Below, piece by piece: positions 14,844 to 25,000 of a DNA stretch of 45,549 nt (within the stretch, counting starts at the first letter, position 1; every line of letters starts with the position of its first letter). The translations under genes were made by a program, and so were the position numbers. Below the pieces are notes generated by a model that ran no database searches, had not been told where the DNA came from, and was given only the letters and a program-made list of their open reading frames with translations. Source of the stretch: Desulfotignum sp. (GTDB taxonomy: Bacteria > Desulfobacterota > Desulfobacteria > Desulfobacterales > Desulfobacteraceae); assembly GCA_011390635.1 (NCBI GenBank), contig JAABSA010000033.1, positions 1 through 45,549 on the forward strand, written 5' to 3'.

Positions 14844-16351
14844 GACAGATATCCTTTATTCTTTACAGGACCCGCAGACACAGCGTAGAGCAGAACACTG
14901 CCCGACTGCAGATCCAACAGTTCAACGGCCTCTTTGTCATACATGGCACCGATGCCGCAGCATCCCAGTTCCAGTTCCTGGGCTGCCATATATATGCGCT
15001 GCCCTGCCCTGCCGGCATGCATCATCACATGCCGGTATCCCCTGGCGCCCAGTGCCGCTTCAACCGCAGCAAGATCCGCCAGAAACAAAAAATTCATGGC
15101 AGCCCGGCTGATCCATGACTGGTCCAGGCAGACCCGGGCCAGTTCCTGTGCAAAAGCGCCCTGTTCCATGCATGCCATGGTCGATCCATCCTGTGAAAAA
15201 GCATATATCCCATCGGATAGTCCTTCCAGGTTCTGGCAGATCATTGCCGGTACCAGAAACGCTTTTGCAGCAGCACCCGGTTCCAGAGGGTTCTGTCCCG
15301 CACCCATGCCCGTAAAAACCCGTTCCAGAAAACGTGCCCACACAGAACGGGGCAGCATTTTGGTGGTAAAATTACGGCGGGAGCGCCGGTGGAACACGGC
15401 ATGTACAAAAGATACATCCAAACGCTTTTCACCCGTTGGCACCGCTATGGTGGCAACGGGCTCCTTTTCAAAAACCCGGGCATCTGTATCCGGCAACCCG
15501 GGACTGGTAATGGCAGATCCAGCCTGAAAAGCGTTTTCGAGAATCGCATATTCCATCGGGGCAGGCTGTCCGGACACCGGCTCTGCAGACTGATACGGTA
15601 TTGTCTCTACATCAGGCCCTCTGGATGTTTCGTGGCCCAGCCGGACGTATGCCAGGGGTACCTCCTGTGAAGCATCCAGGCCCAGGCGTTTCCCCAGTTG
15701 CCGATCACCAAAATCATAACACAGTGTGGCAGCAGCACCGACGGCTCTGGCGGCATTTACCACGGCCTCACCCAGGTGTCCGGCATCCAGCAGCAGGTAT
15801 CTGAAGGCCCGTTCCCGATATTTCCAGGCAGCATGATAAAAAATTCCGGTGATGACCAGGCCTGTTCCTGAATGGGCCTGCCCGTCGGCTACCACAGCAG
15901 TATCCAGGGGCCGGGAATTGATTTTTCCCAAAAACCCCTGAACCAGATCACAATAATACACCCCTGTGTCAATGCCGGCTGCCCCATCGCCTGACAGGTA
16001 CAACTGGCAAGGATAGAGCCCGCCTGCTGAAGGCACGCTGCGGAAAAAAATGCCCCGGGACCTGTCTGCCAGGGTCACCCCGTAGGACAAAGACAGGATT
16101 TGACACACCCGTTTGAAATCCAGCCCACGCCTGTCCTCCACCTGTCTGCCATCCAGCGCCTCTGCCACACACGCATCAAGATTATCCAACTCCGGATTGA
16201 TTGGTATCTTATCCAGATATTCATAGCCCTTGAAAGGTAGGGGATATCTGGAAAAATCCAAAGAATGGGGAGAAATCCGGTTGCGGACATGACAGGTATG
16301 CGCATGGTACCGGGTTGCAGAGACAAGCGGAGATGTGTCTGGTCTGCTCAT
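14840..16351 (-). CDS. SagB/ThcOx-type nitroreductase-family oxidoreductase (two tandem domains)
   Basis: 503 residues with two nitroreductase-like halves. First half: DRRGLDFKRVCQILSLSYGVT, FFRSVPSAGGLYPCQLYL (FMN-binding SAGGxYP block), YYCDLVQGFL, ITGIFYHAAWKYRERAFRYLLLDAGHLGEAVVNAARAVG. Second half from ~residue 320: FHRRSRRNFTTKMLPRSVWARFLERVF, GIYAFSQDG, AALGARGYRHVMMHAGRAGQRIYMAAQELELGCCGIGAMYD. This is the SagB/ThcOx form, FMN enzymes known for oxidising azolines in peptide natural products, but many members have other roles. No RiPP precursor, cyclodehydratase or peptidase is nearby; all neighbours are redox proteins. The ribosome site is weak. Family is firm; substrate unknown. Confidence 0.85.
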   Translation of the reverse strand: MSRPDTSPLVSATRYHAHTCHVRNRISPHSLDFSRYPLPFKGYEYLDKIPINPELDNLDACVAEALDGRQVEDRRGLDFKRVCQILSLSYGVTLADRSRGIFFRSVPSAGGLYPCQLYLSGDGAAGIDTGVYYCDLVQGFLGKINSRPLDTAVVADGQAHSGTGLVITGIFYHAAWKYRERAFRYLLLDAGHLGEAVVNAARAVGAAATLCYDFGDRQLGKRLGLDASQEVPLAYVRLGHETSRGPDVETIPYQSAEPVSGQPAPMEYAILENAFQAGSAITSPGLPDTDARVFEKEPVATIAVPTGEKRLDVSFVHAVFHRRSRRNFTTKMLPRSVWARFLERVFTGMGAGQNPLEPGAAAKAFLVPAMICQNLEGLSDGIYAFSQDGSTMACMEQGAFAQELARVCLDQSWISRAAMNFLFLADLAAVEAALGARGYRHVMMHAGRAGQRIYMAAQELELGCCGIGAMYDKEAVELLDLQSGSVLLYAVSAGPVKNKGYLS

Positions 16352-16416
16352 CCGGATACAACTTTCTTTGATGCAGCATCAGTACCATTGGCCGCTGCAG
16401 CAAACAGGTTCACGGG

Positions 16417-16602
16417 TTATTCCTTTTCAGAACCGTCATCTTCCTGAACATCGGCTTCCATGACCATCATACATTCATGGCATTCCATTTCAATGTTCGG
16501 CACATCACCGTATCTTTCCTTGATCTGTTCTTCCGTCAGATGAGTGGTCCCGCTGCAACCGCACTGGGGACATGATGTTTTTATCCGGTATTTCTTGGTC
16601 AT
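16417..16602 (-). CDS. small zinc-ribbon-like protein
   Basis: 61 residues with two cysteine knuckles, CPQCGC near residue 11 and CHEC near residue 41, followed by an acidic tail. The pattern indicates one Zn (or Fe) site of four cysteines. AAAGGAGGG lies 5 bases before the ATG at 16602, which decides the start over an upstream in-frame ATG at 16692 that would run into the preceding rubredoxin-like gene. It sits between a rubredoxin-like gene and the SagB-like gene. No specific function can be named. Confidence 0.75.
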   Translation of the reverse strand: MTKKYRIKTSCPQCGCSGTTHLTEEQIKERYGDVPNIEMECHECMMVMEADVQEDDGSEKE

Positions 16603-16618
16603 TGCGCCCTCCTTTGTA

Positions 16619-16783
16619 TTACTCTTTGCCTGTAATTCTCGGATCATTGGGTTTGCCCGCACAATCAGGCGTATAGCAGGAATTGTCCACAAAAACGCAC
16701 TCTTTTTTACAGCTCGGGCATTTTTCCGGCGGGGTGTCCGCCTCTAAGTTGTATCCACATTGGTCACAAATCCAGCTGGTCAT
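16619..16783 (-). CDS. rubredoxin-like small protein
   Basis: 54 residues, start MTSWICDQCGYNLEAD, with iron-binding knuckles C6-x2-C9-G and C22-P-S-C25, as in rubredoxins and rubrerythrin tails. Three further cysteines (C29, C36, C41) follow, which is unusual, and the classical aromatic core and GDP segment of rubredoxin are missing. A strong AAGGAGG is 6 bases before the ATG. It is the first gene of the seven-gene minus-strand redox locus and overlaps nothing; the zinc-ribbon gene begins 16 bases after its stop. Likely a one-iron electron carrier, or a structural Zn protein. Confidence 0.8.
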   Translation of the reverse strand: MTSWICDQCGYNLEADTPPEKCPSCKKECVFVDNSCYTPDCAGKPNDPRITGKE

Positions 16784-16813
16784 AACAGCCTCCTTACATG
16801 GTTATGGGTGAAC

Positions 16814-16839
16814 AGGTGTTTCAATCTACTGGAACACCT
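16814..16839. repeat. inverted repeat in the leader of the redox locus
   Basis: AGGTGTT (16814-16820), 12 bases, AACACCT (16833-16839). It lies about 30-55 bases before the rubredoxin-like start and could be an operator or a 5'-UTR hairpin. Confidence 0.45.
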
Positions 16840-16923
16840 TATAAAGTAACATACTATAAAGGTATAATCAAAAAACATGCCAGCAGTCGCATTTATTGCT
16901 GTAGAAAAGAAGATAATATATCC

Positions 16924-16951
16924 ACCATACCACAACCCCGGCAATCGTCAA
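16924..16951 (-). promoter_or_regulatory. candidate promoter of the redox locus
   Basis: Minus strand TTGACG (16951-16946), 16 bases, TATGGT (16929-16924). Moderate match, about 140 bases before the rubredoxin-like start, which would leave a leader containing the inverted repeat at 16814-16839. Confidence 0.3.
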
Positions 16952-17137
16952 ACACAAATATCCAGAATATCCCGGGGCAACTGCATGTAAATCGGCAGGA
17001 GGCCGCCCCTGGTGGGGGTACCTTACTGCCGGCCTGGAATCCACGGGGTGGCTCCGACAGTCCGTCAGCAAGGCACCCCCAGGCACGGGTCAACTTATGA
17101 CATATTCCCGGCAAATATTCAGGCCATCCGGAGTTTC

Positions 17138-17167
17138 TTGACATGCCGCGGGTTCGTACCTTATTAT
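17138..17167 (+). promoter_or_regulatory. sigma-70-type promoter of the PAS-domain gene
   Basis: TTGACA (17138-17143), 18 bases, TATTAT (17162-17167), 43 bases before the ATG at 17211. Confidence 0.65.
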
Positions 17168-17210
17168 AGGCATAAAATTGTATTGATCTTATCCACTGCA
17201 TAGAGATGAT

Positions 17211-18653
17211 ATGAGCCCCATAAAAAGAATCAGCACCACCGAATTGCTGGATATGATAACCGAAGGTGTTATCCTTATTGATAAAAATGCCAGGATTGCC
17301 TTTTCAAACAACAGCTTTGCAGAACTCATTGATATTGATAAAGAAACATTGATTGGCATGCCCTTTCTGGAAGTTGTCTTCCGTGAAGACAAACGGAAAA
17401 TTGAAGGTTTTGTGAATAATTTGATCCAGTCAGATGTTTTTATCAAAGACAGAACTGAATTTTCCCTGATCAACAGAACCGGCACTGAATATCTGGTCGA
17501 GATGAAAGTTCGAAAGATTCCCTATGAAGACAAAACAGGTATTTTAGCGTCTCTGGCCGATATCACCGAACGAAGAAAAACAAGAAACGAACTCAAAAAA
17601 TTGCTGGATCTGATTCCTGAGGTGGTTTTGACCACCTGTCCGGAAGACAACACCAGGATATTGAATATTTCCAATGCCACTGAAAAATTGTGCGCCATCC
17701 CTTCCGGGGAATTTTCATCAGGGAATTTTCATATTTTCGACATTGTCCATCCAGAAGACCGGGACCAGGTGGTCCGATTTTATAAAAACATCACGGATAA
17801 AGAGTTCGATGCTCTGGAATACAAAATTGTCTCTGCTGACGGGCAGACAAAATGGGTGAATGATGCCGCAGAAGTCATATACAAGAAAGGCGGCAGGGGA
17901 AAAATTGAAAGTATTCTGCATTTCATACGGGATGTCACAGAAAGAAAGATGCATATGCAGAATTTGACGGATGCGCTGGAACGTCTGCGAATCAGTGAGG
18001 AAAGACACCGCAATATGATTGAGACGGCAACGGACGCCATCTTCATTGTAACCCCTGAAGGGGCCTTTGAGCAGATCAATCCGGCTGGAATGAAATTGTT
18101 CGGTTTTACCGATCTTGAACAGGCATTAGCCAGCAATATCAATGACCACTATGTTGATTTGAAACAACGGACACATGTTATCCATGAAATAAAAATACAT
18201 GATGAAATTACAGATTACCCCATAAAAATAAAAACCTGCCGCGGGGATATACGGGAGGTCACCATTACCGCCGGTGCGAAAAAAAACAAAGATACCGGGG
18301 ATCTGGACAGTTACCAGGCAATTGTACATGACATCACTGTCACACTCAATAAAAAGGAAATTGAAACCTATCGAAGAACCATGAAAGGGCTTGCGGATTC
18401 CATCAACAACCTGGCACAGACATATTTTTCATATCTTGGCCTGATGGAAGAAAATCTGGAAGATTTAAGGCAGCATCCGGAAAAACTGGATGCTGCTTTG
18501 GCGGAACTGACCGCAGATATAACCGGTTTTGAAAAATCCCTGGAAAGGCTTGCCAGACTGGGAAAGATCGCCAGAGATGCATATGCCAGACCTCCTGACG
18601 TATCTCGTGATGGAACCAGCAGCGAAGGAATGTATTATTTTGAAACCAGTTGA
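17211..18653 (+). CDS. triple-PAS sensory protein without a recognisable output domain
   Basis: 480 residues, no membrane segment or signal peptide, so cytosolic. PAS 1: residues ~10-118 (MITEGVILIDKNARIAFSNNSFAELI ... ASLADITERRKTRNEL). PAS 2: ~125-245, PAC-type end HFIRDVTERKMHMQNL. PAS 3: ~262-383 (MIETATDAIFIVTPEGAFEQINPAGMKLFGF ... IVHDITVTLNKKEIE). The last ~95 residues are helical (MKGLADSINNLAQTYFSYLG, LEKSLERLARLGKIARDAY) in the place of a DHp dimerisation domain, but lack the H-E/D-N/T-P phosphorylation box, and no ATPase domain follows. It may be a sensor that works through protein contacts. About 285 bases without a gene follow, containing only a GC hairpin at 18698-18715. Confidence 0.85.
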   Translation: MSPIKRISTTELLDMITEGVILIDKNARIAFSNNSFAELIDIDKETLIGMPFLEVVFREDKRKIEGFVNNLIQSDVFIKDRTEFSLINRTGTEYLVEMKVRKIPYEDKTGILASLADITERRKTRNELKKLLDLIPEVVLTTCPEDNTRILNISNATEKLCAIPSGEFSSGNFHIFDIVHPEDRDQVVRFYKNITDKEFDALEYKIVSADGQTKWVNDAAEVIYKKGGRGKIESILHFIRDVTERKMHMQNLTDALERLRISEERHRNMIETATDAIFIVTPEGAFEQINPAGMKLFGFTDLEQALASNINDHYVDLKQRTHVIHEIKIHDEITDYPIKIKTCRGDIREVTITAGAKKNKDTGDLDSYQAIVHDITVTLNKKEIETYRRTMKGLADSINNLAQTYFSYLGLMEENLEDLRQHPEKLDAALAELTADITGFEKSLERLARLGKIARDAYARPPDVSRDGTSSEGMYYFETS

Positions 18654-18937
18654 ACGGTGTGTAATAAAACCAACACCCCCAACGATTCCGCGACAGCCTG
18701 CCGGCTTTCCGGCAGCAGAGGCCCGCAGGTCTGCCTTCGGTCACAGGATGCCCAAGGGAGTGACATCCATGACAGGACCCTTTCCGGATTGGAATTGACC
18801 ATCGGGCTGGTTAAGATTTGCACATTCCTATCTTCTGTGGTATGGCATTATCATCACATGACAACCAAAATAACGGTGTATGCCCGAATAGTTATTCACA
18901 TATTTTGATCGAATCAATTATAAAAAGGAGAAAAACC

Positions 18938-20857
18938 ATGGGACTCAAAGAAGAACTGGAAGAAAAAGCAGAGGAATGTGATGCACCGGAAGAGTATATT
19001 GCCGTGGCCAGGGAAATCGTGGACGGACTGTCAGACAAGGAATGGGCAGCCGAACTTCTGGAAGAGGGGGCTGAGTGGGCCGAGACCTGGGAAGATGCTG
19101 TGACCTATGCCAAAGCATGCATGGATATCTTAGGGGACAAAGAAGCCGCCGCCACCCATCTGGATGCCGGCAAGAACCTGTGCACCACAATAGAGGACTT
19201 TCTGGGCCTGGCCGCAGCCGCTCTGGAGATGGGCCACAAAGAGGCTGCCACGGAAATATATAATGCCGCCGGCGCCAAATGTGTGAAAACCGCTGACTTT
19301 CTGGAACTGAGCAAAAGCATTTCCCAGGTACTCAATGACGCGGAACTAGCGGAAAAAACCGTGGAAAAAGCCTTTGCCAAATGCAGCAAGACAGAAGATT
19401 TCGTGGTGTTTGCAAAATCGGTTCTGGACATGTTTGAAGACAAGGACCGGGCTGCGGCCGTCTATACCAAAGCCATGGAAAAAGCAGCCAAAGCAGATGA
19501 TTTTGACATCCTTGCCGCCGGTGCGGTCAAAGATCTTCAGGACAAGAAACTGGCCCGGAAAATCTATGAAAAAGCCCTTGCCTCCCTTGAATCCGGCAAT
19601 GAACTGCTCAAATTCGCCCGTACTGTCGATGAAAAACTGGATGACAAGGCATTTGTAAAGTCCATTTATCAGAAAGCACAATCTGTTTATACGGAATTTT
19701 CAGATTATTTGAAACTGGGAAAAGAAGCCTTTGAAGTAACAGGGGATGCCGCATTCGCCTCCGAAATATTCCAGACCGCTGCTGCCACCAACCCGGCATG
19801 CAGTCAGCTGGTGGATCTGGCACTGGCCATGGCAAAGGACCTCAAAGACCCGGATGCTGCCATTGAAGTGCTCAAGCAGGCACAGGGGGCGGTGAAAAAC
19901 AATGCGGATTTCATCAAAACCGCCAAAGCAATCCAGGAAGTTGTCACCAATGACAAGGAATGGACCGATGCCATCACCTTTCAGCTGGAAAAACGAGAAG
20001 AATTCAAAGACCTGTATGGGGATTTCATCAACAGAGAACAGGAAACCAAAACCTGTGCAGCCAAGCGTGCCCTGGCCCATGAAATTGTTGAAAAAACAGG
20101 GGATACCTTTTATGGGGCCAAAATTTACAGACAGGCGCAAACCCTGACCCGCAATTTCAATGATTTCATCAAACTGGCCAAGAGCATCCATGCTGATTTA
20201 CAAGATGAAGCCTGGGTGAAAGAGATCTATACCGGACTGCTGGAAAAATGCGTCAGTTTCAGTTACTATGCTGAACTCACCGATGCCATTGCCGCCACCC
20301 TCAAGGATGAAAAATGGATCCGCGACATTTATAAAGATGTTGAAAAAAAGAGCACTGAAATCAGCGATCTTGTAAAACTTGCCGCCATTGTGGTTGAAAA
20401 ACTCAATGACACCGGCTGGGCCGCAGATCTGCTGGCAAAAGCGGAAGCCAAATGCACCACCATGAAAGATTACACCTTTGTAGCAGGGGCCTTTCTCCGA
20501 TTGCTGGGGGACCGGGAAAAAGCGGCCGCGCTCTATGAAACAGCAGAAACCCAGTGCACCGACAAAACTTCCTATTCCAGGCTGATTACCCTGGTGCATG
20601 GTCAGAAAACAGACACAGCCTTTGTAACCCGGATTCTGGTTTCAGCCCGGCAGAAACTCAAAGGATTCGAAGATCTTTTGTTTCTGGCCCAGACCGCCCT
20701 GAACCTGCCCAAAGACAAACAGATGGCTGCCCAGATCTACGCCCAGGCGGAAGAAAAGGCAAATGATACCCGCCGGCTGTCCCGCCTGGCCACCAGCCTG
20801 GAAAGCCAGATGAAAGACAGTGCCTGGGCATCCAGGGTATTGCGGAAAATATCCTGA
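18938..20857 (+). CDS. large cytosolic alpha-helical tandem-repeat protein
   Basis: 639 residues made almost entirely of ~34-residue repeats, about 18 copies. The common frame is D-K-x-x-A-x-x-I-Y-x-K-A, five to eight variable residues, D-F-x-x-L-A-x-x-I, then L-x-D. Examples begin at DKDRAAAVYTKAMEKA and DKKLARKIYEKALASL. The period equals that of TPR, but the usual TPR W-L-G-Y-A-F-A-P pattern is not clean; many units have W or A after D-K/D-E and a conserved D-F/D-Y. An insertion around residues 341-390 breaks the series. No signal peptide or membrane segment is seen. The ATG at 18938 has AAAAGGAGA upstream; an upstream in-frame ATG has none. The RND efflux operon starts 30 bases later. No enzymatic motif; probably a protein-binding scaffold. 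Confidence 0.8.
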   Translation: MGLKEELEEKAEECDAPEEYIAVAREIVDGLSDKEWAAELLEEGAEWAETWEDAVTYAKACMDILGDKEAAATHLDAGKNLCTTIEDFLGLAAAALEMGHKEAATEIYNAAGAKCVKTADFLELSKSISQVLNDAELAEKTVEKAFAKCSKTEDFVVFAKSVLDMFEDKDRAAAVYTKAMEKAAKADDFDILAAGAVKDLQDKKLARKIYEKALASLESGNELLKFARTVDEKLDDKAFVKSIYQKAQSVYTEFSDYLKLGKEAFEVTGDAAFASEIFQTAAATNPACSQLVDLALAMAKDLKDPDAAIEVLKQAQGAVKNNADFIKTAKAIQEVVTNDKEWTDAITFQLEKREEFKDLYGDFINREQETKTCAAKRALAHEIVEKTGDTFYGAKIYRQAQTLTRNFNDFIKLAKSIHADLQDEAWVKEIYTGLLEKCVSFSYYAELTDAIAATLKDEKWIRDIYKDVEKKSTEISDLVKLAAIVVEKLNDTGWAADLLAKAEAKCTTMKDYTFVAGAFLRLLGDREKAAALYETAETQCTDKTSYSRLITLVHGQKTDTAFVTRILVSARQKLKGFEDLLFLAQTALNLPKDKQMAAQIYAQAEEKANDTRRLSRLATSLESQMKDSAWASRVLRKIS

Positions 20858-20887
20858 CGGGTATCCCCGGGCGGCTGATGAAATAGA

Positions 20888-22093
20888 GTGAATACATCCA
20901 TGTTTTTCCGGATACTGAAATGGGTGCTGATTCTGCTGGTGCTGGTACCGGGGATGTATTTTTTTTCAGGGGACCGGTGGTTCGGCACAAAAGACCCGGG
21001 TCTCCGGCCCACAGAAACCCGGGCCGCGCCTGTGGAAACCGCTTTGATAGAGCGGGGCCCCATGCAATTGCGCCGGACCTTCAGCGGCACCCTGGAATCC
21101 GGGGCGGAATTTCTGGTGGCGCCCAAGGTCAGCGGCCGGGTGGAACGTCTGTCCGTGGATATGGGTGACCCGGTCATCCGAAGGCAGGAAGTGGCCCTTC
21201 TGGACAATGATGAATATATCCAGGCCGTGGCCCAGGTTGAAGCCGATCTGGCCGTGGCCAAAGCGGATCTCATCGGTGCTGAAAATGCCAGTGACATCAC
21301 CCGGCGGGAGCTGGACCGTATGGAAACCCTTAAAGAACGAGGGGTATCTTCCGCTTCTCAGCTGGATGCGGCCCGTGCGGCCTGGCTGGCGGCCCGTGCC
21401 AGGGTTGAAATGGCCCGGGCACGGGTGCTGAAAGTCCAGGCCCAACTGGAAACCGCCCGGATACGGCTGGGATACACCACAGTGTTTGCGGACTGGACCG
21501 GCGGCAGCGACCAGCGGTTCATGGCCGAAAAATTCGTAACCGAAGGCGACACCGTATCCGCCAACACCCCGCTGGTATCCATTGTGGAACTGGATCCCCT
21601 GCTGGCGGTTTTGTTTGTTACGGAAAAAGACTATGGCCGGCTTGAAATCGGACAGCCGGCCGATCTTTCCACGGATGCCTTTCCCGACAGATCATTTCAG
21701 GGCCATATCTTTCGAATTTCACCGGTATTCAAGACCCAGACCCGCCAGGCCCGGGTGGAAGTCCGGGTGGCCAACCCGGAACTGTGCCTCAAGCCGGGGA
21801 TGTTTGTCCGGGTCGCCGTGATACTGGAGCAGGTAACAGATACCCTGATGGTGCCTGAAACCGCCCTGGTGATCCGGAACCATGAAACCGGTGTCTTTGT
21901 GGTGTCCGCAGATGAAAAAAAAGTGGCCTGGCAGCCGGTTGTCACCGGCATCCGCCAGAACGGCCGCGTCCAGGTCCAGGGGGAAAACCTGACGGGACAG
22001 GTAGTGACCCTTGGCCACCAGATGCTGGACCACGGGTCTTTGATCCGGGTTCCGGACCAGGCGGAAAACCCAGACCAGAAGCTGGACGGATGA
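20888..22093 (+). CDS. RND efflux periplasmic adaptor (membrane fusion protein)
   Basis: About 401 residues. An N-terminal signal anchor ([22 protein letters not shown]), then the first lipoyl/beta-barrel half ([35 protein letters not shown]), a helical hairpin (residues ~95-180, [36 protein letters not shown]), the second lipoyl half, and the beta-barrel/MP domain ([38 protein letters not shown]). It joins the inner-membrane pump to the outer-membrane channel. Start is GTG at 20888 or ATG at 20900; neither has a strong ribosome site. The pump gene begins 1 base after its stop. Confidence 0.93.
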   Translation: MNTSMFFRILKWVLILLVLVPGMYFFSGDRWFGTKDPGLRPTETRAAPVETALIERGPMQLRRTFSGTLESGAEFLVAPKVSGRVERLSVDMGDPVIRRQEVALLDNDEYIQAVAQVEADLAVAKADLIGAENASDITRRELDRMETLKERGVSSASQLDAARAAWLAARARVEMARARVLKVQAQLETARIRLGYTTVFADWTGGSDQRFMAEKFVTEGDTVSANTPLVSIVELDPLLAVLFVTEKDYGRLEIGQPADLSTDAFPDRSFQGHIFRISPVFKTQTRQARVEVRVANPELCLKPGMFVRVAVILEQVTDTLMVPETALVIRNHETGVFVVSADEKKVAWQPVVTGIRQNGRVQVQGENLTGQVVTLGHQMLDHGSLIRVPDQAENPDQKLDG

Positions 22094-22094
22094 G

Positions 22095-25000
22095 ATGAAC
22101 CTGCCCGGATTCAGTGTTCATCGACCGGTGTTTATCACCATGGTTTTTCTCATGGTTCTGGTGATCGGCTCGGTTTCCTTAAGCAGACTTAAGATTGACA
22201 TGCTTCCGGACATTGAACTGCCCACATTGAGCATCCGCACGGAATTTGAAGGGGCCAGTCCCGAGATCATGGAACAGCAGGTCACCCGGAAAATTGAAGA
22301 GATCGTTGCCACGGTGCCGGGTGTGGAAGAGATCACCTCTGATTCATCCGAAGGCCGCAGCAATGTCCAGGTCAGTTTTGACTGGGGAACCAGTATTGAC
22401 ATTGCGGCCCTGGATGTCCGATCCATTCTGGAAGACGAAATCAATGAACTGCCCGATGATGTGATACGACCTCAGATACGTAAATTTGATATCGGCAGTT
22501 TTCCCGTGGTGCTGCTCGGAATCTCCAGTCGGCTGGACCCTGTGGACCTGACCCAGCTCATCGAAGATCAGATCCGGTACCGGTTTTCCCGAATACCGGG
22601 CGTGGCCCAGGTGGATGTGTGGGGCGGATTCAACCGGGAGATCCGCATTGAACTGGATCCCGACCGCATCATGGCACTGGGACTGCCTCTGGACCGGATC
22701 ATTCACGCCATCACCCGGGCCAACCTTGATCAGCCTGCCGGCAAACTGGAACAGGGCCGGTATGAAATCCAACTGCGGGCACCGGCTCAATTCACCAACC
22801 TGGACCAGATCCGCAGCACCGTGGTGGCACATCAGGACGGGGCTGCCGTGACCCTGGATCAGGTGGCCCGGGTGAAAGACACCTATCAAAAACTGACCCG
22901 GATCATCCGGGTAAACGGAGAACCGGGCATCCGGGTAGCCATCCGGAAGCAGGCAGATGCCAATACCGTGGAAGTGTCCCGACGGGTGCTCAAAGAAATT
23001 GAAGCGGTAAACGCAGCCATGCCCCAGATCAAGATCATTCCGGTAATCGACCAGGGCAATTTCATTGAACGCTCCATCGCCAATGTGGCCCGGTCGGTAA
23101 TGTACGGCGGCGGTCTGGCCATTCTCATTCTGCTGTTCTTTTTAAGAACCGTGCGCAGCACCGTGGTCATCTCTCTGGCCATTCCTATTTCCATGCTGGC
23201 CACCTTTGCTGTGATGTTTTTTTTCGATTTCACCATCAATCTGATGACTTTGGGAGGGTTGGCTTTAGGAGTCGGCATGATGGTGGACAACTCCATTGTG
23301 GTACTGGAAAACATTTTCCGGCATCGGGATGAACATGGCAAAGCACCGGATAACGCATCAAGGGAAGGCGCCATGGAGGTGGCTCCGGCCATCCTTGCCA
23401 GCACCGTCACTACCCTGGTCATCTTTCTGCCCCTGATTTTTGTCAGGGGAGTATCCGGTATTCTGTTCACGGAAATGGCCTATGTGATCATTATTTCTCT
23501 GACCTGCTCTCTGCTGGTGGCGCTGTCCCTGGTCCCCATGCTGACATCCAGGCTGCTGGGTATCAAAAAACGGGGCAACGACCGGTCCATGATATCGGTT
23601 TTTTTTTCATTGTCTGAAACCTTTTTTCTCAAACTGTCATATGTCTACAACCGTCTTTTGGCCAAAGCGCTGGATCACCGCTGGGTGACCCTGTGCATCA
23701 CGGTGGCGGCACTGGGTGGCGCCTTGATGCTGGTACCCGGCATCGGCACGGAATTTCTGCCCCCCAGTGATGAAGGAGAAGTTCGGATCACCGGAGAAAT
23801 GGAGGTGGGGACCCGGCTGGACCTGGTAGACCGCCAGAGCCGGCTGGTGGAATCCATTGCGTATCCGGCGGTGCCCGAAATGGTCTCAGCCGTGGTCAGT
23901 ATCGGTGCATCAGGATACCGGCCCGGCAATGCAGCCAAAACTGAAATCCGCATGTCCCTGACCCCTTCGGCCCAGCGGACCCGGTCCAATATCGAAATCG
24001 CCCAGGACCTTCGCCTGCGCCTGTCAGATCAAATTCCGGGCATGGAAATCCGGACCCGGGCCCCCCAGGGTCAGTTTCTCCTGGACCGGATTCTCGGGGG
24101 TGAAGACGGCCTGAGTGTCGAGGTCCGGGGATTTGACCTGGATATTCTGGAAACCCTTGCAGCCAGGGCTGCGACAATCATTGAACAGGTGCCGGGCATC
24201 ACGGACGTGCTGCTAAGCCGGGAAGCCGGCACTCCCCAGAGAGAAATTCAGGTGGACCGGAACAAGGCAGCGGATCTGGGCCTGAGTGTCAAGGACATCA
24301 CCGATATCATCTCCACCGCCGTGGCCGGTTCCCGGGCCGGAGAATACCAGACCGGCGGCGATTCCTACCGGATATTCGTTCAGCTCAAAGATGTGGAAAA
24401 CCGCAGCCTGGACGACATTCTGGACCTGACCTTGACCACGTCATCCGGACAGCAGGTGGCAGTCCGGAATCTGGTATCCGTCCATCCGGGACGGGGCCCT
24501 CTTCTCATCCAGCGTAAGGACCAGCAGCGCACCATCTCCGTTTCTGCCAATGTGGCCGGCCGGGACATGGGGTCGGTGGCAGCTGATGTCACCGAACGTC
24601 TGGCAAAAATCCCCCGGCCTGTGGGATATGACCTGGTGGTGGCCGGGGATTTTGAAGAACAGCAAAAAGCGTTCCAGGAACTGGTGATCTCCCTGATACT
24701 GGCCCTGGCACTGGTTTACATGGTCATGGCCTGCCAGTATGAATCCCTTGTCAATCCCCTGGTGGTGATGTTCTCTGTTCCCATGGCCGTCATCGGGGTC
24801 CTGATTACCTTATATGTGACCCATACCACCCTGAATGTCCAGTCCTATATCGGCTGCATCATGCTGGGGGGGATTGTGGTCAACAATGCCATCCTGCTCG
24901 TGGACCAGTCCAGCCGCCTCTCCCGCCGGGGTATGCCGGTAAGAGAAGCGGTGATGGAAGCCGGCCGCCAGCGTCTGCGGCCCATTCTCATGACAAGCCT

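Larger units (their letters stand above)
16784..17210. other. divergent intergenic region between redox locus and PAS protein
   Basis: 427 bases without a convincing gene. It holds an inverted repeat (16814-16839), a candidate minus-strand promoter (16924-16951) and a good plus-strand promoter (17138-17167). The stretch 16990-17100 is GC-rich and can fold locally but I recognise no known RNA. Confidence 0.6.

Noticed and set aside
18698-18715. Intrinsic terminator after the PAS-domain gene
   Set aside because: A 7-bp GC hairpin with CTTT loop is present but no T-run follows.
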